A stretch of 64,000 nt of DNA from Candidatus Microbacterium colombiense (GTDB taxonomy: Bacteria > Actinomycetota > Actinomycetes > Actinomycetales > Microbacteriaceae). The stretch is from assembly GCA_029203165.1 (NCBI GenBank), contig CP119308.1, positions 1,612,001 to 1,676,000 of the forward strand, written 5' to 3'. The notes beneath the pieces are model-generated. The model was not told where the DNA came from and did not search any database. It worked only from the letters and a program-made list of their open reading frames with translations. The translations under genes were made by a program, and so were the position numbers. Positions 36,067 through 45,027 of this stretch are shown in pieces (the first letter of the stretch is position 1; the number at the start of each line of letters is the position of its first letter).

Positions 36067-37337
36067 CATCGCACCCCCTTCGCGGACGTCGGCGGTGTCA
36101 TCGTTGTCGTGCGAACGCCAGTCGTCGGGGAGCAGGTAGTCGAGCACGTCGTCGATGCTGATCGCGCCGACCAGTCGGTGGGCGGCGTCGATCACCGGGC
36201 AGCGACACGAGGTCGTAGCTCGCCAGCATCCGCGCGACCTCGGCCGCCGAGGCGGTGGCCGGCACCGGCTCCATGCTGTCGTCGACGATCGCGCCGAGAC
36301 GCTCGTGCGGCGGGTAGCGCAGCATCCGCTGGAAGTGCACGACACCGAGCAGGCGCCCCGTCGGCGTCTCGAACGGGGGGAGGGTCACGAACACCGCCGC
36401 GGCCAGTGCCGGGTGCAGTTCGTGGCGGCGGATCAATGCCAGAGCCTCGGCGACGGTGGCGTCGGCGGAGAGGATGATCGGCTCGGGGGTCATCAGCCCG
36501 CCCGCGGTGTCGGGGCCGTAGCGCAGCAGCATCCTGACGTCTTCCGCCTCCTCCGGCTCCATCAGCTCCAGGAGCTGTTCGAGGCGGTCTGGGGGGAAGC
36601 TGCGCGAGCAGATCGGCGGCGTCGTCCGGCTCCATCTGATCGAGGATGTCGGCGGCGCGCTCGTCACCCAGCCGATCGAGGATGTGCACCTGCTCGTCTT
36701 CCGGCATCTCTTCGAGGGCGTCGGCGAGCCGATCGTCGGACAGCTCCTCGGCCACCTCGATCATGCGCTGCTGCGGGAGGTCGAGGAGGGTGTTGGCCAG
36801 GTCGGCCGCGTGCAGTTCGGAGTACGAGGCCACCAGCTGCTCGGCGGACTGCGACTCCCCGGGCGCACGTTCCTCGGCCACCTCGCTCCAGGCGGCGAAC
36901 GTGGTCGGGCCCTTGGCGAACGGAGAGGCGCTGGTCTTGGGGCGCCGGAGGAAGAGCTGGCTGATCGCCCATTCGCCGAGGCGGTTCGGCTCGATCGCGA
37001 CATCCTCGATCACCGCGTTGCCGCTGCCGTCGGCGAAGCTCACGCGACGGCCGAGCATCTCGGCGAGTACCCGCACCTCGCCGGCGCGGGGGGAGAAGCG
37101 TCGCACGTTGATGAGTCCGGTGCTGATGACCTGGCCCGAGCGGATGGAGGTGACGCGTCCGATCGACAGGAAGACCTGGCGTCGCCCGGGAATCTCCACG
37201 ACGAGCCCGATCACGCGCGGCGCGGCCGTACTTCGGTACACGATGACGACATCCCGGACTTTGCCGAGCCGGTCGCCTACGGGGTCGAAGACGGCGCAGC
37301 CTGCCAGGCGCGCGGCGAAAACCCGTTGTGTGCTCAC
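36066..37337 (-). pseudogene. PRC-barrel/MgtE_N/CBS-domain protein, frame breaks
   Basis: Rejoined length is 422 residues after removing insertions near 36590, 36197 and 36078. A PRC-barrel-like N-terminal region (about 1-110; VFDPVGDRLGKVRDVVIVYR) is followed by an MgtE N-terminal superhelical domain (HAADLANTLLDLPQQRMIEV and several EEL/EEM repeats) and two CBS domains (AGGLMTPEPIILSADATVAE; SIDDVLDYLLPDDW). No MgtE transmembrane channel domain follows, so this is a cytosolic regulatory relative rather than the transporter itself. The GTG at 37337 is preceded by GGGGAGA. Function is likely Mg2+ or nucleotide sensing (inference). Confidence 0.83.
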
Positions 37338-37423
37338 TCTCCCCAGCGTAGTGCGCGGGGGTCCGGGGCGACTCCCCGTCGCATTCCCACTGCGCGCATG
37401 GCGAGGCGTGGAAGAATAGCCGG

Positions 37424-38125
37424 ATGAGCATGCTGAACCGACCTGCGAACAGCACGGAGACCGGCGAGATCGTCGCCTCGATGCGCGACTACGAGAGCGC
37501 GCAGAAGACGGTGTCGAAGTTGATCGCCGCCGAGGTGCCCGCGCGCGATATCGCGATCATCGGGCAGAGCGTGCGAACGGTCGAGCGCGTCACCGGCAAA
37601 CTCGGCTACGCGGCAGCCGCACGCTCCGGCGCCGTCAACGGCGTGCTGATCGGACTGTTCCTCTCCGCGATCCTCGTGATCGGCAACCCCGAGGTGCCGA
37701 TCCAGCTCTTCGTCGGCTTCGTCTTCATCGGCGTCGCGCTGGGCATGCTGCTGAGCCTGGTCACCTACGCCATCGTGCGTCGACGCCGCGACTTCGCGAG
37801 CGTCACGCAGTTCGCCGCCGACCACTACGAGGTCACGGTGCTGCCGGCGTCGCTCGCCAAGGCCCGTCAGGCGATCGGCGCGGAGCGCCCCGCCCCGACC
37901 CGGCCCCCGGTAGACCTCGACGAGCCGCCGCGGTACGGGGAACGCATCACTCCGGCATCCGCAGCGAAGCCCGGTCCCGTCGTGCCCCCGCGGCCGGCGG
38001 ATCCGGTGCAGCAGGCTCCGGCCGCCGAGGAGACGACTTCGGACGAATCCGGCGATGCCGCAGCACCGGCCGGCGACCAGGGCGACACGTCCGCCCCGGC
38101 GGAGAAGCCCACCGAGAACTCCTGA
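37424..38125 (+). CDS. General stress protein 17M/YflT-like membrane protein
   Basis: A 233-residue protein. The N-terminal domain (about 12-65; EIVASMRDYESAQKTVSKLI, VPARDIAIIGQSVRTVE) matches the general stress protein 17M domain. Two membrane helices follow (about 70-90 and 93-115) and then a cytoplasmic domain (DFASVTQFAADHYEV). The last 75 residues are Pro/Ala/Glu-rich and low complexity. The start may be near-leaderless: AAGAAT lies six bases before the ATG. Its stop overlaps the ATG of the next gene (TGATG). Confidence 0.78.
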   Translation: MSMLNRPANSTETGEIVASMRDYESAQKTVSKLIAAEVPARDIAIIGQSVRTVERVTGKLGYAAAARSGAVNGVLIGLFLSAILVIGNPEVPIQLFVGFVFIGVALGMLLSLVTYAIVRRRRDFASVTQFAADHYEVTVLPASLAKARQAIGAERPAPTRPPVDLDEPPRYGERITPASAAKPGPVVPPRPADPVQQAPAAEETTSDESGDAAAPAGDQGDTSAPAEKPTENS

Positions 38126-38790
38126 TGTCGACCGGCGAACGGTTCACGTTCGAGGTCGACCTCCCCTCCGGTCCCACGCCGGTGACAGCAGAATGGACAG
38201 CGGGCACCCGGGGCGCGACGGTACTGATCGCCCACGGTGCGGGCACCGGCATGGATCACCCGTTCCTGACCGGATACGCCGGCGCGTTGGCGGAGCTCGG
38301 GCTTTCCACGATGCGATTCAACTTCCCGTACGTGGAACAGGGCAGGCGCATGCCGGGCCCGGCCGCGCACGCGATCGCCACCTGGGACGCGGCCGTCGCA
38401 GCTGCGCGTGGCAGAGACGCCACGGCTTCGATCTGGGCGACCGGCAAGTCGTACGGCGGCAGGATGGCCTCGATGGCCGTCGCGCAGGGGCTCCGCGTCG
38501 ATGGGCTTGCGTATCTCGGGTATCCGCTGCACGCACCCGGCAAGCCGGAGAAACCCCGCGCGGAGCATCTCCCCGAGATCACCGTGCCGCAGCTCTTCGT
38601 GGAGGGGACGAATGACCCCTTCATCCAGCCTCTCGAGCAGTTCCACGGCGTCATCGCGACCTGCGCGGAGGCACGTGTCGTGTGGATCGAGGGCGGCGGA
38701 CACACCTTCGAGGTCAAGGGCAGGAAGCGGCCGGCGGCGGAGATCGGTGCCGACCTCGCGCCGCACGTCTCAGACTTCATCGGTCTCTGA
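38125..38790 (+). CDS. Alpha/beta hydrolase (KANL3/Tex30-like)
   Basis: A 221-residue alpha/beta hydrolase. VLIAHGAGTGMDHPFL is the oxyanion region, and the nucleophile elbow is ATGKSYGGRMAS, with Ser in GKSYGG; VEGTNDPFI holds the acidic residue and GGGHTFEVKG the catalytic His. The order Ser, Asp, His and the HGAGTGM motif fit the Tex30/KANL3-like hydrolase subgroup. The substrate is unknown. It is coupled to the stress-protein gene by an overlapping TGATG. Confidence 0.85.
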   Translation: MSTGERFTFEVDLPSGPTPVTAEWTAGTRGATVLIAHGAGTGMDHPFLTGYAGALAELGLSTMRFNFPYVEQGRRMPGPAAHAIATWDAAVAAARGRDATASIWATGKSYGGRMASMAVAQGLRVDGLAYLGYPLHAPGKPEKPRAEHLPEITVPQLFVEGTNDPFIQPLEQFHGVIATCAEARVVWIEGGGHTFEVKGRKRPAAEIGADLAPHVSDFIGL

Positions 38791-38795
38791 CGCAC

Positions 38796-38830
38796 GAACG
38801 CCCCCGCGATCAGATCTCGCGGAGGCGTTC
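38796..38830. terminator. Bidirectional terminator between hydrolase and pepP
   Basis: GAACGCCCCCGCGA (38796-38809) pairs with TCGCGGAGGCGTTC (38817-38830) with a single mismatch, five bases after the hydrolase stop and 46 bases from the pepP stop. Confidence 0.8.
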
Positions 38831-38876
38831 TCCGGTGGCGAGCACGCCACCGGACGTGCCGGTCGAAGCCGTGACG

Positions 38877-40287
38877 TCAGCTCTGGACTCGGGCGATCCA
38901 GGCTTCGATCTCGTCGGCCGTGCGCGGGATGTCCGCCGAGAGGTTCACGGGGCCGTCCTGCGTCATGAGGATGTCGTCCTCGATGCGCACGCCGATCCCG
39001 CGGAGATCGACGGGGACCGTGAGGTCGTCGATCTGGAAGTACAGTCCGGGCTCGATCGTGAACACCATGCCCGGTGCGAGGATGCCGTCGTAGTACATCT
39101 CACGGCGCGCCTGCGCGCAGTCGTGCACGTCGATACCGAGGTGGTGCGAGGTGCCGTGCACCATGTACCGGCGGTGCTGACCGCCGGCGTCGGCGTCGAG
39201 CGCCTCTTCAGCAGTCACCGGCAGAAGGCCCCAGTCGGCGACCCGCGCGGCGATGACCTTCATCGCGGCGGCGTGCACGTCGCGGAAGCGGACACCGATC
39301 TGCGCCGCGGCGAAGGCGGCGTCGGCGGCCTCGCGCACCGTCTCGTAGACGCGACGCTGCACTTCGGTGAACGTTCCCGACACGGGCAGCGTGCGGGTGA
39401 TGTCGGCCGTGTAGAGGCTGTCCGCCTCGGCTCCGGCGTCGATCGAGGATGAGATCGCCGGGGGCCACCGTCCCGTCGTTGCGGGTCCAGTGCAGGTAGC
39501 ACGCATGGTGCCCTGACGCGGCGATCGTGTCGTAGCCCTCGCCGTTGCCGTCCTCACGTGCGCGCCGGTGGAACACGCCCTCCACGACGCGCTCGCCGCG
39601 GGCGTGCGCGACCGCGGCGGGGAGCTCGCGGACGATGTCGTCGAAGCCGTTCGCGGTGATCTCCACGGCACGGCGCATCTCGGCGATCTCGAACTCGTCC
39701 TTGACGAGACGCAGCTCGGACACCGCCCGGGTGAGGTCGTCGTCCACATCGAGGAGCAGCTCGCCCTCGACGTTCACGAATGCGGTGAGATGATCGGTCA
39801 CGATGTCGAGATCGGCCGCGACACCCGCGAGGGAGGGGCGGGGACCGATCCAGAATTCGCCGACCGTGGCGTCGGCGTAGAACTCCGTCGTCGTGCGGTC
39901 GGCACGCTCGCGGAAGTACAGCGTGATCTCGTGCGTTCCGTCGGCGGGCTCGAAGACCAGCACGGAATCGGGCTCGGCATCCGATGCCCACCCGGTCAGA
40001 TGCGCGAATGCGGAGTGCGCGCGGAAGACATAGTCGGTGTCATTGCTGCGTTGTTTGAGTGAGCCGGCCGGGATGACCAGCCGCTTTCCCGGGAAGGCGG
40101 CGGAGAGCGCCCGACGTCGGGCGGCGGCGAACGGAGCCTGCGCACGGGATGCCGGCAGTGTCTCAGGACGTTCCGCCCATCCGGTGGAGATCGTGTCGAG
40201 GAAGCCGCGGGGGAAGGGCTGCTTGCGGTTCGTGTTGCTGTTCTCGACGGCGGGCTCTGCGATCGTGTCGCGTTCTGCGGTGCTCAT
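38877..40287 (-). pseudogene. pepP: Xaa-Pro aminopeptidase, one frame break
   Basis: An M24B metallopeptidase removing N-terminal residues before proline. Rejoined length is 469 after removing one base near 39450 (between GDLIL and IDAGAEADS). The N-terminal creatinase-like domain contains FPGKRLVIPAG and FRAHSAFAHLTGW. The dinuclear metal ligands are present: IDAGAEADSLYTADITRTLP (two Asp), HGTSHHLGIDVHD (His), TIEPGLY (Glu) and GVRIEDDILMT (Glu). The single indel between otherwise perfect halves suggests a sequence error. Confidence 0.93.
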
Positions 40288-40324
40288 CCGTCCAGTCTCT
40301 CATCTGAGGCGTGGACGCGGGAGT

Positions 40325-41347
40325 TCAGCCGGCCGGCTCGAGCTGCACGACGAGCGCACGGTGGTCGCTGCCGCCGGCATCCTCGAGGACGACCGAGCCG
40401 GAGGGGGTCCAGTTCTGCGACGCCATCACGTGATCGATCGGTGCGCCCGCCAGCGGGGGGAGCGAGCTCGGCCAGGTGCCCGATAGCCCGTTACCGGTTC
40501 GCGAGGCGACATCGCGGCAGTAGCCCATGTCGCCGCCGTCGACACCGAGCGACGCCATGTGGTCGACCGTCGCGTTGAAGTCGCCCGCGAGGATCACATC
40601 GCCGGACGGGCATTGGTCGGCGATCCACTGGAGGTCCGACTGCCACTGGGTCATCTCCTCCATGCGCGGAGCGACGGCGTGGACAGCCACGATCGTGGGG
40701 CCGCTGCCGTCGATCGGCATCAGCACGACGCTGGGCACGGACCCGGTGTTGCTCGTGCCGTCCTCCGAGGATTCGATCACGGAGTACTCGCCGAGCTCGG
40801 GGGAGACGAGCACCGTCGTCTGCCACGACTGGGGGCCGTTGGGGACATCAGGGCGGAACTGCACGTGATGCACCCACATCGGATGCCCCTGCTCGCGCAG
40901 CATGATCGCGATGCGCTCGCCGACGGCCTCCGTCGTCTCGGGGAGCGCGACGATGTCGGCGCCCTGGTCGAGGATCTGCTGAGCGATGGTCTCGGCGGAG
41001 ACCGCTTCGCCGGCGGTGTTCCACGTGAGCACGCGCACGCTGCTCTCGGTCTTCGCCGGGAGGGCGGTGGTTCCGAAGCCACGCGTCGCGCCGATCGCAC
41101 CCGTCGCGCCGGCACCGAGCAGCGCGACGATGAGCACGGAGGCGGCGAACCCGCGGATCGGACGGATGAACATCATCAGCAGGGCGAGCACCGCGAGGGC
41201 GAGCAGTGCGCCCAGGACGAGGCCGCGCGCGGACACCAACTGCGTGAAGGGATACGTCTGCTCCAGGCGGAAGAACTGCGGCCACACCACGATCGCCGTC
41301 GCGATCGCGAGCAGCACGGTGAACAGGATCCCCAGAAGTCGAAACAT
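40325..41347 (-). CDS. Endonuclease/exonuclease/phosphatase-family membrane-anchored protein
   Basis: A 340-residue protein with three N-terminal membrane spans (about 1-23, 37-57, 65-88) and an extracytoplasmic EEP domain (about 105-340). EEP motifs: VLTWNTAGEA (Asn), ALPETTEA (Glu), VAVHAVAPR (His), ILAGDFNATVDH (Asp/Asn), and GSDHRALVVQL (Asp/His). TAGGCT lies seven bases before the ATG at 41347 and GGAGGGG just before it, so this start is preferred over 41413. Secreted EEP proteins can be nucleases or lipid phosphodiesterases; the substrate is not determined. Confidence 0.85.
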   Translation of the reverse strand: MFRLLGILFTVLLAIATAIVVWPQFFRLEQTYPFTQLVSARGLVLGALLALAVLALLMMFIRPIRGFAASVLIVALLGAGATGAIGATRGFGTTALPAKTESSVRVLTWNTAGEAVSAETIAQQILDQGADIVALPETTEAVGERIAIMLREQGHPMWVHHVQFRPDVPNGPQSWQTTVLVSPELGEYSVIESSEDGTSNTGSVPSVVLMPIDGSGPTIVAVHAVAPRMEEMTQWQSDLQWIADQCPSGDVILAGDFNATVDHMASLGVDGGDMGYCRDVASRTGNGLSGTWPSSLPPLAGAPIDHVMASQNWTPSGSVVLEDAGGSDHRALVVQLEPAG

Positions 41348-41354
41348 CCCCTCC

Positions 41355-41360
41355 AGCCTA
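41355..41360 (-). promoter_or_regulatory. -10 box of the EEP-family gene
   Basis: Minus-strand TAGGCT followed by GGAGGGG and ATG (41347); seven-base spacing allows a leaderless or near-leaderless start. Confidence 0.5.
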
Positions 41361-41424
41361 GAAGGGCAGCCTGTGAAGTCCCTGCCGCGGCGGGGCATGC
41401 GAGCCCGAGCCACGCCGCGCTCGG

Positions 41425-41430
41425 TACGCT
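41425..41430 (+). promoter_or_regulatory. -10 box of the PHP-domain gene
   Basis: TACGCT followed by CGGAGG and the ATG at 41437 (six bases); CGGAGG may double as a ribosome site on a longer transcript. Confidence 0.5.
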
Positions 41431-41436
41431 CGGAGG

Positions 41437-42312
41437 ATGGCCGATGAGCACGTCCGCCGGTTCGCCGGCCCCGCAGATCTGCACCTGCACTCCCACCATT
41501 CGGATGGCACGGAGTCGCCGGGCGATGTGATGCGTCAGGCGCATGCGCACGGCGTGCGCACGGCCGCGCTGACCGATCACGATCGCACGTCGGGGTGGGA
41601 CGAGGCCGGCCACGCGGCGACGGCGCTGGGCATGACGTTCATCCCGGGGATGGAGCTGTCCGCGAAGCACGAGTGGCGCAGCGTCCACGTGCTCGGATAT
41701 CTCTTCGATCCGGACGACGCGGCTCTTCGTGCGGAGACGGCACGGATCCGCGACGACAGGATCGGTCGCGCCGAGCGCATCGTGCGCCACATCGGTCGCG
41801 ACTACGACCTGCACTGGGACGACGTGCTGGCGCAGACTGTCGCCGATGCGACGGTCGGTCGGCCGCATATCGCCGATGCACTGGTCGCCCGGGGCATCGT
41901 GCGCGATAGGGGTGAGGCCTTCGACGGCATCCTGCATCCTCGTGCCGGGTACTACGAACCCCATTACGCGCCCGACCCGCTCACCGCCGTGCGTCTGATC
42001 ACCGAAGCCGGGGGAGTGGCCGTCATCGCGCACCCCGCCACGTCCGGCCGCGATCGGATGATGCCGGTGTCGTTCATCGAGCGGTTGATCGATGCGGGTC
42101 TCGGGGGCGTCGAGATCGATCACCGGGAGAACACCGCCGAGGGAAAGAAGCTGCTGCGGGAGATCGCCGTCGCCCACGACCTGATCGTCACCGGGTCGAG
42201 CGACTATCACGGCACGGGCAAGCCGAATCTCCCCGGCGAGAACACCACGTCAGAGGACATGGTCCAGCGGCTCATCGAGCGAGCCACCGGCACCCAGCCT
42301 CGCTACCCCTGA
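41437..42312 (+). CDS. PHP-domain phosphoesterase (TrpH/RNase AM-like)
   Basis: A 291-residue metal-dependent phosphoesterase. The PHP motifs are complete: DLHLHSHHSDGTESP (motif I), LTDHDRTSGWDEA (II), GMELSAKHEW (Glu, III), IAHPATSGR (His, IV area) and GSSDYHGTGKPN (C-terminal Asp/His). Length and motif order match the TrpH/YciV group, whose E. coli member degrades 5'-phosphorylated oligoribonucleotides. It may therefore clear short RNAs or 3',5'-bisphosphates; the exact substrate is inferred from the family. Confidence 0.9.
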   Translation: MADEHVRRFAGPADLHLHSHHSDGTESPGDVMRQAHAHGVRTAALTDHDRTSGWDEAGHAATALGMTFIPGMELSAKHEWRSVHVLGYLFDPDDAALRAETARIRDDRIGRAERIVRHIGRDYDLHWDDVLAQTVADATVGRPHIADALVARGIVRDRGEAFDGILHPRAGYYEPHYAPDPLTAVRLITEAGGVAVIAHPATSGRDRMMPVSFIERLIDAGLGGVEIDHRENTAEGKKLLREIAVAHDLIVTGSSDYHGTGKPNLPGENTTSEDMVQRLIERATGTQPRYP

Positions 42313-42384
42313 CCCGATCATCGTCCGGCGTTCTGTCGGCGGACTCCCGGCACTCTCGCGAATGTCGTTGATACGTTCCCGAGC

Positions 42385-43395
42385 ATGCACCGTGCCACCC
42401 GCCTGGAACGTCGTGTCGAGGCGATCGCCCATCGACTGCTGCGAGGTGCTCCGGCCACGGGGTTCCGAGCCGCGCTCATCGAGATGCTCGTCTTCGTGCT
42501 CAAGCAGGCCTGGGCGTGCGTGTTCGGTGCGCTGCTGCTGGCCGCGATCGTCGCCGCACGTCTGTGGTACCCGGACGACGCCCCGCTGGCCCGGAACGAC
42601 GCGCTGACGATCGCCGCGGTGGGCATCCAGATCGCGATGCTCGTGTTCCGGCTGGAGAGCGGGCGCGAACTCTGGGTGATCGTGCTCTTCCACGTCACGG
42701 GGACCGTGATGGAGCTCTTCAAGACCGACGTCGGCTCATGGGCCTACGCCGCCGACGGCGTTCTCCGGATCGGCGGGGTGCCCCTGTTCAGCGGCTTCAT
42801 GTATGCCGCGGTCGGGTCGTACATGGTGCGCGTCCATCGACTGTTCGACCTGGGTTTCATCCGGTACCCGCGACGATGGATGACGGTGGTGGTGGCTGCG
42901 GCGATCTACGCGAACTTCTTCACACACCACTTCTGGGTGGATCTCCGATGGCTGCTGCTGCTCGCCGTCGTGCTGTTGTGGATCCCGACGGTGATGCACG
43001 CCAGGGTGTGGCGCCGCACGGTGCGATTGCCGCTTCTCGCCGTGTTCGTGGGCGTCGCCGGATTCATCTACGTCGCGGAGAACATCGGCACCTGGGCGGG
43101 AGCGTGGATGTACCCCGATCAGGCGGATGGATGGCAGCCCGTCTCGGCCAGCAAGCTGGTGTCGTGGTTCCTGCTCATGATCATCTCGGTCGTGCTGGTG
43201 ACATGGGTGTATCCGCCGTCACGACCGCGCGTACTCCTTGAGACGGAGGAGGGGGAGACGACGAAGGGGGCGGATGCCGCTGCTGCAGCACCCGCCCCCT
43301 CGGTGTCGGATCAGGCGCCGACCGGCGCCGCGCCTCCACCAGAACCGCCACGACGGCGACGGCGGCGGCGGGCCGGAGCCGGCTTGCCGTCGTGA
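42385..43395 (+). CDS. DUF817 integral membrane protein, 3' end overlapping a convergent helicase gene
   Basis: A 336-residue polytopic protein with about eight spans. FKTDVGSWAYA, FSGFMYAAVGSYMVRVHRLF and NIGTWAGAWMYPDQADGW identify DUF817, a family of unknown function. The last 60 residues are a low-complexity Ala/Pro/Arg tail (PPRRRRRRRAGAG). This tail shares 85 bases with the end of the opposite-strand helicase gene and contains its terminator hairpin. No other frame offers an earlier stop, so the overlap is not an obvious frame error. Confidence 0.87.
   Translation: MHRATRLERRVEAIAHRLLRGAPATGFRAALIEMLVFVLKQAWACVFGALLLAAIVAARLWYPDDAPLARNDALTIAAVGIQIAMLVFRLESGRELWVIVLFHVTGTVMELFKTDVGSWAYAADGVLRIGGVPLFSGFMYAAVGSYMVRVHRLFDLGFIRYPRRWMTVVVAAAIYANFFTHHFWVDLRWLLLLAVVLLWIPTVMHARVWRRTVRLPLLAVFVGVAGFIYVAENIGTWAGAWMYPDQADGWQPVSASKLVSWFLLMIISVVLVTWVYPPSRPRVLLETEEGETTKGADAAAAAPAPSVSDQAPTGAAPPPEPPRRRRRRRAGAGLPS
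43265..43300 (-). terminator. Terminator of the second DEAD-box helicase, inside the DUF817 coding end
   Basis: AGGGGGCGG (43265-43273) pairs with CCGCCCCCT (43292-43300); an inner GCTGC/AGC pairing is possible. On the minus strand it starts 11 bases after the helicase stop. Confidence 0.6.
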
Positions 43396-44823
43396 TGTTC
43401 TTTGCCAGCACCGTCGTGAGTGCCCGCACCTTCGGCGCTGCGCTCCACCGGGGCGGACTGCGAGTCGGTCGATGCCGTCTGGTCGGTGCCCTCGGCGAAC
43501 GTCGCCCCGACCGGGGCGGAGCCGCGGCGACGGCGACGGCGACGGGTGCCGCCCTCATCCGTCCCCTCGGCGGCGGCGTCGGCTGCCCGCTCGGGGCGGC
43601 GCGTGCGCTCGGTCTTGACAGCCTGCGTCTTGGGGGCCGACGTGAGGCGGCCCTTCGTGCCCTCGGGGATGTCGAGGTCGGCGAACAGATGCGGGCTCGA
43701 TGAGTACGTCTCGACCGGCTCGGGCTGGCCGAACTCGAGGGCGCGGTTGATGAGGGCCCACTTGTGCAGGTCCTCCCAGTCGACGAACGTCACCGCGATG
43801 CCGGTCTTGCCCGCGCGGCCGGTGCGGCCGGCGCGGTGCAGGTAGGTCTTGTCCTCGTCGGGGATCGTGTGGTTGATGACGTGCGTCACGTCATCGACGT
43901 CGATGCCGCGCGCGGCGACATCCGTCGCGACCAGGACGTCCCGCTTGCCCGCCTTGAACGCGGCCATCGAGCGCTCGCGCTGATCCTGGCCCATGTCGCC
44001 GTGCACGCCGCCGACGTTGAAGCCGCGGTCACCGAGCTCGTCGACGAGACGCTGCGCCGCACGCTTCGTGCGCGTGAAGATCACCGTCTTGCCTCGACCC
44101 TCGGCCTGCAGGATGCGCGCGATGATCTCGTCCTTGTCGAGCGAGTGCGCGCGGTACACGAGGTGCTTGATGTTCGCCTGCGTGAGCCCCTCGTCAGGGT
44201 CGTTCGCACGGATGTGGATCGGGTTCGTCATGAAGCGGCGGGCGAGCGCGACGATCGGGCCGGGCATGGTCGCCGAGAAGAGCTGGGTGTGGCGCACCGC
44301 CGGGACCTTCTGGAAGATCTTCTCGATGTCGGCGAGGAAGCCGAGGTCGAGCATCTTGTCGGCTTCGTCGAGCACGACCTCGGTCGCGTTCGAGAGGTCG
44401 AGCAGACGCTGGCCGGCGAGGTCGATCAGACGCCCGGGAGTGCCGACGACGATCTGCGCGCCGGCCTTGAGCTGGTCGATCTGGCCTTCGTACGCCTTGC
44501 CGCCGTAGATCGCGACGACGCTCGTGGAGCGGTTGCTGGTGAGCAGGTCGATGTCCTCGTACACCTGCACGCGCGAGCTCGCGGGTGGGGACGACGATGA
44601 GGGCCTTGACGCCGTGCTCGGGGTCCTTGCCGAGACGCTGGACCACGGGGATGCCGAAGCCGAAGGTCTTGCCCGTGCCGGTCTTCGCCTGGCCGATGAT
44701 GTCCTGGCCCGGAAGCCCGAGCGGGATGGTCTGCTCCTGGATGGGGAATGCGTCGACGATGCCCTTGGCGGCGAGTGCGTCGACGATGTCCTGATCGATA
44801 CCGAGATCAGAGAAGGTAGTCAC
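43311..44823 (-). pseudogene. DEAD-box RNA helicase (RhlE-like) with basic tail, one frame break
   Basis: Rejoined length is 503 residues after removing one base near 44575, between VVPTREL and VQVYEDIDLL. Q motif AFPIQEQTIPL, motif I GQAKTGTGKT, motif II VLDEADKMLDLGF, motif III FSATMPG and motif VI HRAGRTGRAG are all present. The about 130-residue tail carries Arg clusters (GTRRRRRRRG, PARRRRRRRGGSGGG) suited to RNA binding. The start is the GTG at 44823. The gene overlaps the end of DUF817 by 85 bases. The adjacent ferritin-fold gene is its usual actinobacterial partner. Confidence 0.92.
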
Positions 44824-44994
44824 TTTATTCAGATTGCCTGTCCGGCGATCTCGCTAAGACCGCCACGTAAACGATCCACGCCGTCTCTTGTGCCACAGGC
44901 GCGGGGCCCCGCTCCGACGGCGGGGACACGCCCAGCCTACCCGAGGGGGTGCGAACGCCCGGAAGAGGCGAGGCGCACGAGTATTGTGAACGTC

Positions 44995-45027
44995 GTGGCG
45001 AACTCGATAGGGAGACCTCGTGGTTAA
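44995..45027 (+). CDS. Possible 10-residue leaderless upstream ORF
   Basis: GTG at 44995 follows TATTGT (44982-44987) by seven bases, matching the leaderless pattern seen elsewhere in the window. It would encode MANSIGRPRG and stop at 45027, eight bases inside the next gene (start 45020), so termination could deliver ribosomes to that start. There is no homology evidence. Confidence 0.3.
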   Translation: MANSIGRPRG

